Shown: in pieces, positions 6,766-11,155 of the stretch
How positions within the stretch are numbered: the first letter of the stretch is position 1
Layout: each line of letters starts with the position of its first letter
Origin: a virus
IMG/VR virus record: IMGVR_UViG_3300030090_001966
Span: 1 to 20,815 of that record
Reading direction: 5' to 3' (one strand)
DNA length: 20,815 bases
Made by a program: the position numbers and the translations under genes
The notes under the pieces: model-generated
Databases searched by the model: none
What the model saw: the letters and a program-made list of their open reading frames with translations, nothing else
Told to the model about the DNA's origin: nothing

Positions 6766-6998
6766 GCTTCCTCCTTTTGCCATTCATTATATTTTTCAAA
6801 GATAAAATCTCTTTCTGCTTCGGTACAAAACCACTCTGCATCTACAATAGACTCACAATCATCTTTCCCTATTTTAATAGTACGAATACCAAAAGGCAGA
6901 CCTTCGTTGTACCAAACTTTTTCACCATTACCATTTACTCTATAATATCTGTCAGTTTGTTTGGTTTCTTTATCTACTTTTATCTGTTTATATTTCAT
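6762..6998 (-). CDS. 78-aa early protein ending in EEA
   Basis: The start is at 6998, right after GGGGAGGAAGC; the upstream ATG at 7019 would read through this site. The protein is MKYKQIKVDKETKQTDRYYR, then NGEKVWYNEGLPFGIRTIKI, and an acidic helical end (AERDFIFEKYNEWQKEEA). The N-terminal half looks like a beta hairpin fold. Its last codons are the ribosome site of the next gene. Unknown function. Confidence 0.72.
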   Translation of the reverse strand: MKYKQIKVDKETKQTDRYYRVNGNGEKVWYNEGLPFGIRTIKIGKDDCESIVDAEWFCTEAERDFIFEKYNEWQKEEA

Positions 6999-7183
6999 GC
7001 TTCCTCCCCATATATCCATTCATACTGCTCTTTAATTTCTTCATCACTCATTGATTTAAAATTACTAAAACAATTAAGATAAACAAACTCAAACAGTTCG
7101 TCATATTTATCTGTAATAACTAAATCTTTTAAATAATCTATTTCGTTATCAACTAATCTATCTTTCATTTCTTCAATGCTCAT
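6995..7183 (-). CDS. 62-aa acidic early protein ending in EEA
   Basis: The protein is strongly acidic and helical: MSIEEMKDRLVDNEIDYLKD, LVITDKYDELFEFVYLNCF, and a terminal EIKEQYEWIYGEEA. Acidic small early proteins of phages often inhibit host nucleases or RNA polymerase; nothing here proves it. AAGGAGGAAGC precedes the ATG, which overlaps the stop of the upstream gene. Confidence 0.7.
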   Translation of the reverse strand: MSIEEMKDRLVDNEIDYLKDLVITDKYDELFEFVYLNCFSNFKSMSDEEIKEQYEWIYGEEA

Positions 7184-7431
7184 GCTTCCTCCTTATTTTC
7201 TGCTCGTTGCCTTGCATATTCTAAACTCTGCCATTGGTCAGCATCTCCTAATATTGCAACTGCAATACCATTTACCAAGTCTTCCAAAGTATAACCTTCT
7301 CTGAGTTTTACTTTAGCTTCTGAGTAATCATACTCACACATATCATAAATAACATCTTCCATGCCACTAAATAATCGCATAGCATCTGCCCCCTTTTGTA
7401 TATCATCTGAATCAAAACTTACATAGCTCAT
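7180..7431 (-). CDS. 83-aa acidic early protein ending in EEA
   Basis: The sequence is MSYVSFDSDDIQKGADAMRL, FSGMEDVIYDMCEYDYSEAK, then VKLREGYTLEDLVNGIAVAI and a charged tail ARQRAENKEEA. It is mainly helical with a net negative charge. GAGG sits upstream and the ATG overlaps the preceding stop (TAATG). No homologue recognised. Confidence 0.7.
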   Translation of the reverse strand: MSYVSFDSDDIQKGADAMRLFSGMEDVIYDMCEYDYSEAKVKLREGYTLEDLVNGIAVAILGDADQWQSLEYARQRAENKEEA

Positions 7432-7619
7432 TATTCTACCTCAATTTTACAAGTATTTAAATTTTCTTCTGGTATCAAACAAGATATTTCAAACTCTTGC
7501 CCACCACTATGAACAATAATAATATCTTTGCTACCAAAAGTCTTACCAGCACTTTCGTGTTCTCTAGTTCTTAAAACTATTCGTTCTACATTGTGCAAAC
7601 TAATCTCTTTCAATGCCAT
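7431..7619 (-). CDS. 62-aa early protein, beta-rich
   Basis: The sequence is MALKEISLHNVERIVLRTRE, HESAGKTFGSKDIIIVHSGG, QEFEISCLIPEENLNTCKIE. Alternating hydrophobic residues suggest a small beta sandwich. The ATG follows GGAG by nine bases and overlaps the preceding gene by 20 bases. Unknown function. Confidence 0.68.
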   Translation of the reverse strand: MALKEISLHNVERIVLRTREHESAGKTFGSKDIIIVHSGGQEFEISCLIPEENLNTCKIEVE

Positions 7620-7860
7620 CTTGTTTCTCCAACTCTTCTACAAAATCTTTAATCTGTTGAAACTTATCATTATGATATCGTTCTACTTCTAATTTACTTT
7701 CAAGATTTAAAGCACGAACTACATGAACTAAATCCATGTCAAGTATATTTACCCAATCTCCTTTGCTTCTTGACCAATATTTAAATTCATTTGTCATATC
7801 GCAAGGTATTTTACTTTCTTCAATAACAGATTGTATTTCTAATAATTTTTTAACTTTCAT
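7600..7860 (-). CDS. 86-aa early protein, unknown function
   Basis: The sequence is MKVKKLLEIQSVIEESKIPC, DMTNEFKYWSRSKGDWVNIL, DMDLVHVVRALNLESKLEVE and a charged helical end DFVEELEKQDGIERD. The GAGGG ribosome site lies in the end of the preceding gene, and the ATG shares TAATG with its stop. The mix of helices and a Trp/Tyr patch suggests a globular fold, but no family is recognised. Confidence 0.68.
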   Translation of the reverse strand: MKVKKLLEIQSVIEESKIPCDMTNEFKYWSRSKGDWVNILDMDLVHVVRALNLESKLEVERYHNDKFQQIKDFVEELEKQDGIERD

Positions 7861-8066
7861 TAAACTACCCTCACTATATCTTCAACATAAATACTACCCA
7901 TTTCATCAAAGAAACCAACTTCACTAGCTTTCATATCAACAAGTAAAGTAGTTTTAAAACCTCTGCCTTGTTTAATAGATTCTAGAGCATAAGCATTACA
8001 CTCTCCTAGTCCATTATTAACTCTTAACAGAGTACCTTTTTTGATTGTTTCTAATTTATCTATCAT
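7860..8066 (-). CDS. 68-aa first gene of the leftward operon
   Basis: The start at 8066 is preferred because GGAGG lies eight bases upstream; an in-frame ATG at 8099 lacks one. The sequence is MIDKLETIKKGTLLRVNNGL, GECNAYALESIKQGRGFKTT, LLVDMKASEVGFFDEMGSIY. The strand pattern (GTLLRV ... KTTLLVDM ... GSIYVEDIVRVV) is that of a small beta-barrel, such as an SH3-like fold; this is inference. It is the promoter-proximal member of the leftward small-gene cluster and should be among the first expressed. Confidence 0.7.
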   Translation of the reverse strand: MIDKLETIKKGTLLRVNNGLGECNAYALESIKQGRGFKTTLLVDMKASEVGFFDEMGSIYVEDIVRVV

Positions 8067-8069
8067 AAT
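8041..8069 (+). promoter_or_regulatory. Possible rightward sigma70 promoter into structured region
   Basis: TTGATT (8041-8046), a 17-base spacer and CATAAT (8064-8069) would start an RNA near 8076, just before the long hairpin at 8103. The match is moderate (4/6 and 5/6), and the -10 coincides with the start region of the leftward gene at 8066, so it may be chance in AT-rich DNA. Confidence 0.25.
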
Positions 8070-8102
8070 ACACCTCCAATAATGTATATAGTTTATCATG
8101 TG

Positions 8103-8186
8103 CGAAACCTAGCAGAGTTATTAGGAGAGACAAAGTTCAGCTCTCTTACTAGGTTTCGACTTTTATGAATAATCAGCCGAACTCTG
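8103..8186. ncRNA. Long hairpin with possible pseudoknot
   Basis: Perfect 10-base inverted repeats CGAAACCTAG (8103-8112) and CTAGGTTTCG (8149-8158) enclose a second helix (8122-8129 with 8141-8148, one G-U when read rightward). The bulge CAGAGTT (8113-8119) is complementary to AACTCTG at 8180-8186, outside the stem, which would make a pseudoknot. The element is non-coding, between the leftward operon start and its likely promoter. It could be the 5' leader of that operon or an independent small RNA. Confidence 0.5.
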
Positions 8187-8244
8187 TTATGAAATCTGTG
8201 GTAGTTTTTAGAAGGTCTACCAACTTCTCCTAACTCGGTATTAA

Positions 8245-8269
8245 AGTCTTTTTATAGGAACTAAAGACT
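8245..8269. repeat. Inverted repeat AGTCTTT / AAAGACT
   Basis: A perfect 7-base inverted repeat with an 11-base loop, lying in the same non-coding segment as the other hairpins. It may be one helix of a larger folded RNA. Confidence 0.4.
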
Positions 8270-8310
8270 GTTGATGGTTCATATCTCTATATTAATCTAG
8301 GTTATAATAC

Positions 8311-8344
8311 AAACCACCTTGATAAGTTTTCAGTTGGTTTTTTT
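8311..8344 (+). terminator. Weak rightward terminator-like hairpin
   Basis: AAACCA (8311-8316) pairs with TGGTTT (8335-8340), and the T-run continues to 8344. The stem is short and AT-rich, so efficiency would be low. It would end a rightward RNA starting near 8076. Confidence 0.3.
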
Positions 8345-8345
8345 A

Positions 8346-8385
8346 TATCGGTAATAACTGTGCTTCTCAAGGCAAAAGACCGATA
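8346..8385. repeat. Nested inverted repeat TATCGGT / ACCGATA
   Basis: Perfect 7-base arms at 8346-8352 and 8379-8385 surround an inner 5-bp hairpin (TGCTT ... AAGGCA with loop CTCA, one G-U). A quasi-palindrome GTCTC-C-GAGAC follows at 8390-8400. The nested arrangement favours a folded RNA over a protein site. Confidence 0.4.
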
Positions 8386-8537
8386 GTGTGTCTCCGAGAC
8401 CTCATCATATAAATAATTTATGACCACTTCCTGATGGTAGAACCTAAATCGGTGAGGTTATTTCAAGAACTCATTAACTACTGCCACTCTGAAATTATTT
8501 ACATAATTTAATCTTAGGTTGCCCTGAGACCTCGCAA

Positions 8538-8567
8538 AGTCTAACCGAACCAACCCAGAAAAGTCAA
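8538..8567 (-). promoter_or_regulatory. Possible leftward promoter of the early operon
   Basis: Read leftward: TTGACT (8567-8562), an 18-base spacer, TAGACT (8543-8538). The -35 matches 5/6 and the -10 matches 4/6 of the sigma70 consensus. A start near 8531 would give a leader of about 465 bases before the first gene at 8066, holding the inverted repeats described here. No better leftward promoter is seen nearby. Confidence 0.3.
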
Positions 8568-8648
8568 CATGTCTTTAAGTATTAATGTTCTTTAAAGATA
8601 CTTTATAGCTCTTTGACTTCTTCTTACCTTTTCTATCAAGAAAACTAA

Positions 8649-8668
8649 TTAGCCCTCAATAGGGCTAA
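8649..8668 (-). terminator. Leftward terminator hairpin downstream of the 71-aa gene
   Basis: TTAGCCCT (8649-8656) and AGGGCTAA (8661-8668) form an 8-bp stem with a 4-base loop. Read leftward it is followed by TTAGTTTTCTT, a moderate U-tract. It lies 45 bases beyond the stop of the small leftward gene at 8714 and incorporates one copy of the ATTGAGGGCTA repeat. Confidence 0.5.
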
Positions 8669-9032
8669 AGAGTATAACCTTGAGCCAAACCACACGTCAA
8701 GTAGTGTTTAATATTAATAGCGATTCCATGTGGAAAGGATATAAATAGTTCCCATGTCCATACTATAATTATTTAAATAATCATACTCAGTATTTAACAT
8801 AGCCCTCAATCCACCTTTGCGATACAGTTTAGCTCTAGTATTTTTGTAAGAAATATCCTCAATAAATGAATATTTTAATGCTCTAATATATTCCTCTGCT
8901 TGTTGTTTGCTTGTAAATTTTTTAATCATAATAGCCCTCAATAGTTATATATATTAATATGTTCGTTGAACTCCCTTCATTGTCGCTTATCTTCCGCAAC
9001 AAAGCTAGGGGTGTTATTTAATAGCCCTCAAT
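8650..9032 (-). repeat. Four dispersed copies of ATTGAGGGCTA
   Basis: Identical 11-base copies, read leftward, end at 8650-8660, 8800-8810, 8932-8942 and 9022-9032. Three extend to ATTGAGGGCTAT. The copy at 8932 provides the GAGGG ribosome site of the 71-aa gene, and the copy at 8650 is one arm of a terminator hairpin. Neither use explains the others, so this may be a recurring mobile or regulatory motif. Confidence 0.6.
8714..8929 (-). CDS. 71-aa small leftward gene of unknown function
   Basis: The sequence is MIKKFTSKQQAEEYIRALKY, SFIEDISYKNTRAKLYRKGG, LRAMLNTEYDYLNNYSMDMG and TIYILSTWNRY. The start at 8929 is chosen because GAGGG lies five bases upstream; an in-frame TTG at 8941 is weaker. 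The first helix followed by strands (GTIYILSTWNRY) looks like a compact alpha/beta mini-protein. It stands alone in an otherwise non-coding region, with a terminator after it, so it is likely its own transcript. No family recognised. Confidence 0.55.
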   Translation of the reverse strand: MIKKFTSKQQAEEYIRALKYSFIEDISYKNTRAKLYRKGGLRAMLNTEYDYLNNYSMDMGTIYILSTWNRY

Positions 9033-9041
9033 CGCAACTTT

Positions 9042-9047
9042 ATTATA
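9042..9047 (-). promoter_or_regulatory. Leftward -10 element beside the AAAGGTACA array
   Basis: A perfect TATAAT, read leftward, lies 17 bases from the first AAAGGTACA copy. No TTGACA is present at -35; the array copy occupies that position. An activator binding the repeats could substitute for the -35. It would drive the 71-aa gene. Confidence 0.35.
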
Positions 9048-9064
9048 ATGCTCAATAATAAAAA

Positions 9065-9173
9065 AAAGGTACAATTTAAAAAGGTACATCAAAAAAATTC
9101 AAAGGTACAAAAGATAAAAAGGTACAATGATTAAAAGGTACATAAAAATTTAAAGGTACATTGAAAAGGTACA
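9065..9173. repeat. Seven-copy AAAGGTACA iteron-like array
   Basis: Exact copies of AAAGGTACA start at 9065, 9080, 9101, 9118, 9134, 9152 and 9165, all in one orientation. Start-to-start distances are 15, 21, 17, 16, 18 and 13 bases, with AT-rich spacers of unrelated sequence. This is unlike a CRISPR (repeat too short) and unlike a simple tandem duplication (spacers differ). It is the pattern of iterons at a replication origin or of multiple operator sites. It lies in the divergent region between leftward replication genes and rightward genes. The same motif recurs as an inverted pair at 10202-10238. Confidence 0.8.
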
Positions 9174-9185
9174 TAGTTTTTAATG

Positions 9186-9201
9186 CTGTATAAATTTACA
9201 G
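9186..9201. promoter_or_regulatory. LexA-box-like palindrome with adjacent TTGACA
   Basis: CTGTATAAATTTACAG has the CTGT-N8-ACAG form of the gammaproteobacterial SOS box and an AT-rich centre. Three bases later comes TTGACA (9204-9209), a consensus -35 element, though no good -10 follows at 17 bases. A phage- or host-encoded repressor binding here would cover the promoter. Alphaproteobacterial LexA uses a different (GTTC-N7-GTTC) site, so a match to host LexA depends on the host. Confidence 0.35.
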
Positions 9202-9536
9202 TATTGACAAGGTTTCTAAAATGTGCATTGGTTGGAAAAATAAATTTGCATTTAGTTTTTTCTTCTGGCAATATATATATAGATTTTTGATATTGATAAC
9301 TCTTAAATTAGTCTTACGTTAAAAATCTAATCCGATAGGGATTTAAAAAAATGGCTCATTAGCCCTAGTATGAAACGAGGTTGTACTTAAAAATCAAAAG
9401 GCGGAGAGAGGGAAAAGCCCGATTTAAACGGGATTAAACTCAGAGCAAAATAAAACATAGTTTGCAAAGCTAGGGATAACTAGGATAAATAAAAACTGTA
9501 AAACTTAAATTTTAATTAAATCAATAGAGGTAAATT
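9202..9536. other. Non-coding AT-rich region before the 63-aa gene
   Basis: No convincing ORF is present. It contains an ATATATATA tract near 9271, a CCCG/CGGG inverted repeat (around 9418-9432), and a weak promoter candidate TTTGCA (9461-9466) with GATAAA 17 bases on (9484-9489), which could serve the two rightward genes that follow. CAAAGCTAGGG near 9465 repeats the sequence near 8999. Confidence 0.4.
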
Positions 9537-9728
9537 ATGATTCATATAATTAATAAAAAAGGTTATGTCTATGAGTGTTCTTCGTTCCGAGAAGCAATGC
9601 AAATAATTTTGAGGTTGTCATTCAAGAATGAAAAACCAAAAGGCATAATTTCCGATAATATGAAGAATAAAAGAGGGCTAGAGCGTTATTGTGATAGTCT
9701 TCACGATTCTATAAACAACGAGGTATAA
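9537..9728 (+). CDS. 63-aa rightward early protein
   Basis: The sequence is MIHIINKKGYVYECSSFREA, MQIILRLSFKNEKPKGIISD and NMKNKRGLERYCDSLHDSIN. AGAGG lies six bases before the ATG. An N-terminal strand pair followed by helices is likely. It is cotranscribed with the next gene (two bases between stop and start). Function unknown; position right after the repeat array and palindrome would suit a small regulator, but no HTH signature is evident. Confidence 0.65.
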   Translation: MIHIINKKGYVYECSSFREAMQIILRLSFKNEKPKGIISDNMKNKRGLERYCDSLHDSINNEV

Positions 9729-9730
9729 TT

Positions 9731-10024
9731 ATGAAAGTATCAGAAGAAACGTTAGAAAATTGGAAGGGCATTCAAGCCAGTAAAGCAACAATATTTGCGG
9801 TAGCAAGTAAAGAAGCTAATCGGCTCAAAGAGTCTTCTAAATTTAAAACTGACAAAGAGAGTGCTAATTTCTTTTTTACGTGGCGTTCGAGGATTTATGG
9901 GTGCTTAAAGGGTGAGCAAAAATTTACCCAGTTTGAAGCTCATAATATCTTGAACGGACAAAAAGAGTTGGCTAAGAAATACTATAACAAGATTGAAAAG
10001 TATATCGATGCTCAAGTGGATTAA
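9731..10024 (+). CDS. 97-aa rightward early protein, basic helical
   Basis: The sequence is MKVSEETLENWKGIQASKAT, then IFAVASKEANRLKESSKFKT, SANFFFTWRSRIYGCLKGEQ and a C-terminal KKYYNKIEKYIDAQ. It is basic, helical and rich in aromatic residues. GAGG lies seven bases before the ATG. A DNA-binding or scaffold role is possible from charge only. A strong terminator follows at 10089, so this is the last gene of a two-gene transcript. Confidence 0.7.
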   Translation: MKVSEETLENWKGIQASKATIFAVASKEANRLKESSKFKTDKESANFFFTWRSRIYGCLKGEQKFTQFEAHNILNGQKELAKKYYNKIEKYIDAQVD

Positions 10025-10088
10025 TTTCCCCCTAGATAATGCAAGTAGTACCACCGAGAAGCATTTAAAAAAATAAAGGCATGAGAAG

Positions 10089-10123
10089 CCCTTCGAAGTC
10101 TTTCGAGTCTTCGGGGGGTTTTT
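10089..10123 (+). terminator. Rho-independent terminator after the two rightward early genes
   Basis: A 10-bp stem, CCCTTCGAAG (10089-10098) with CTTCGGGGGG (10109-10118), two G-U pairs, 10-base loop, then TTTTT (10119-10123). It ends transcription before the late control region. Confidence 0.8.
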
Positions 10124-10201
10124 CTGGTAGCATTCTAACTCTTCAAAACTTAGGAAACTTTGTTAACTTGATAAATCTTTTTAAGTTTCTGGAGTGTTGG
10201 C

Positions 10202-10238
10202 TGTACCTTTCAAGTTCTTCGAAGTTCTAAAAGGTACA
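10202..10238. promoter_or_regulatory. Inverted pair of the AAAGGTACA motif
   Basis: TGTACCTTT (10202-10210) and AAAGGTACA (10230-10238) are exact inverted copies of the 9-base array motif. They are centred within one base of the palindrome CTTCGAAG (10217-10224). The distance between arms matches about two helical turns. It suggests that the factor binding the array also binds here as a dimer. Confidence 0.6.
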
Positions 10239-10337
10239 AATACAGGGCTTTCGAGCTTGTGAAGTCTTACAGGTGGGCAGGAGACCACCCCCCCTCCCCC
10301 ATATATCTATAGCATACTCATACAAAATTACAGAAAC

Positions 10338-10382
10338 CGGGCATTAACCAGTTAGACTTATCTGGTTTACAAAATCGCCCCG
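10338..10382. repeat. Compound inverted repeat
   Basis: AACCAG (10346-10351) pairs with CTGGTT (10362-10367), and CGGGC (10338-10342) pairs with GCCCCG (10377-10382) with one bulge. It resembles a fragment of tRNA-like folding but lacks a complete cloverleaf. An RNA or protein site is possible. Confidence 0.35.
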
Positions 10383-10448
10383 AACCCGATGGATTCTTTT
10401 AACTGACTTGGGAGTTTTTGGGAGGGTTGGTTTGGGCTACATCTACTA

Positions 10449-10470
10449 TAGTGAACCCCGGGGGGCACTA
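10449..10470. promoter_or_regulatory. 22-bp GC-rich dyad upstream of the late promoter
   Basis: The two 11-base halves, TAGTGaaCCCC and GGGGggCACTA, are perfect inverted repeats except for two positions each side. The eight central bases CCCCGGGG are exceptional in AT-rich DNA. It lies 40 bases upstream of the -35, in a position for an activator or for a terminase recognition site. Confidence 0.4.
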
Positions 10471-10509
10471 AAGTTATTATACCTAATAAAAGTGAATTTG
10501 TCAATAGCC

Positions 10510-10538
10510 TTGACAACTTTATTTTACGACTGTATACT
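10510..10538 (+). promoter_or_regulatory. Near-consensus sigma70 late promoter
   Basis: TTGACA (10510-10515), exactly 17 bases, TATACT (10533-10538). The expected start site is at 10545-10546, which is the first base of the small terminase ATG. This is the best promoter in the window and should drive the rightward packaging and structural module with host RNA polymerase. Confidence 0.75.
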
Positions 10539-10545
10539 AGATAAC

Positions 10546-10980
10546 ATGGCAATACTTCCGAGTGCAACAAATGATAATCAAAGACAGTTAACCGAAAAGC
10601 AGCAATCTTTTTTGGACCACCTAGTTGAAACCCAAGGAGATGCTAAAAAGGCTGCTGAGTTGGCTGGATATACTAGCCATTATCACCATGTTGTTAAGAC
10701 ATTAAAGAATGAAATCCTAGAATTAACTCAGGAGGTCTTAGCAAACTCTGCTCCTAAAGCTGCATTTAAGCTTGTGGAGATTATGGAGTCTAATAGACCA
10801 ATTGTACAGGCTAATAATAAGTTAGCAGCAGCTCAAACTTTATTAGATAGAGTAGGAGTTTCTAAAGTAGATAAATTAGATGTTAATCATAATGTGAGCA
10901 GTGGTATCTTTTTGATGCCGGATAAAGCTCCGATAAATTTAGATAAGGAAGATTATGAAGATATTTCTGACGGAAGTTGA
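10546..10980 (+). CDS. terS: Terminase small subunit
   Basis: A 144-aa DNA-recognition subunit of the packaging motor. The N-terminal helix-turn-helix LTEKQQSFLDHLVETQGDAKKAAELAGYTS is typical of small terminases, where it binds the packaging start. A central helical oligomerisation region follows (KAAFKLVEIMESNRPIVQAN, NKLAAAQTLLDRVGV), then a flexible C-terminus ending in EDYEDISDGS. The start is taken as ATG 10546. An open frame continues back to 10408 but that extension is hydrophobic and unlike the family, and it would cross the promoter. No ribosome site precedes 10546; the promoter suggests a leaderless mRNA. It overlaps the next gene by 26 bases. Confidence 0.85.
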   Translation: MAILPSATNDNQRQLTEKQQSFLDHLVETQGDAKKAAELAGYTSHYHHVVKTLKNEILELTQEVLANSAPKAAFKLVEIMESNRPIVQANNKLAAAQTLLDRVGVSKVDKLDVNHNVSSGIFLMPDKAPINLDKEDYEDISDGS

Positions 10981-11155
10981 AAAAGAAGGTAAAAGATACG
11001 CAGGTCCTAACATACTTGCCGAGACTTGGGAGTTAGCTGAAGAGGCTGCTACCTTCAACGGTTTAATTTTAATTGGTGAGTTTCAAGAAATCGTTGCTGA
11101 TGGTACAGTAATGCACTATTTAGAACGAGATATAGAACCTCGAACCCTGCACTAA
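10955..11155 (+). CDS. 66-aa conserved phage protein of unknown function
   Basis: The sequence is MKIFLTEVEKEGKRYAGPNI, LAETWELAEEAATFNGLILI, GEFQEIVADGTVMHYLERDI. A pattern of strand, helix (ETWELAEEAA) and strand is common to short phage proteins located between small terminase and downstream genes. It overlaps the end of terS by 26 bases and the IscU start by one base (TAATG). GGAAGATT ahead of the ATG is a modest ribosome site. Function unknown. Confidence 0.75.
   Translation: MKIFLTEVEKEGKRYAGPNILAETWELAEEAATFNGLILIGEFQEIVADGTVMHYLERDIEPRTLH

Larger units (their letters stand above)
10124..10545. other. Late control region without genes
   Basis: No coding sequence is convincing here; a leftward reading of 67 codons at 10367-10570 has no RBS and covers promoter and dyads. 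The region holds an inverted pair of TGTACCTTT, a C-rich tract (10288-10300), a compound hairpin (10338-10382), a 22-bp GC-rich dyad (10449-10470) and the late promoter (10510-10538). It could also include the packaging or end site, since small terminase follows. Confidence 0.55.

Noticed and set aside
6747-7082. Rightward 111-codon ORF opposite the early genes
   Set aside because: It is antisense to three well-supported coupled leftward genes with ribosome sites, and its hydrophobic sequence is the mirror of acidic coding DNA.
8103-8158. Simple rho-independent terminator
   Set aside because: The 10-bp stem has no T-tract on either side, and it has an inner helix and a complementary bulge that suggest a different role.
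9065-9173. CRISPR-like array
   Set aside because: Repeats are only 9 bases, with spacers of 4 to 12 bases and no cas genes.
10338-10390. tRNA gene
   Set aside because: Only one hairpin pair plus a partial acceptor-like helix is present; no D arm, T arm with TTC, or correct anticodon loop.
10408-10545. Upstream in-frame extension of the small terminase
   Set aside because: The extension is hydrophobic and unlike terminase N-termini, has no ribosome site, and covers the -35 and -10 of a near-consensus promoter.
10367-10570. Leftward 67-codon ORF in the control region
   Set aside because: No ribosome site, opposite to terS, and it overlaps dyads and the promoter; its sequence shows no protein-like pattern.
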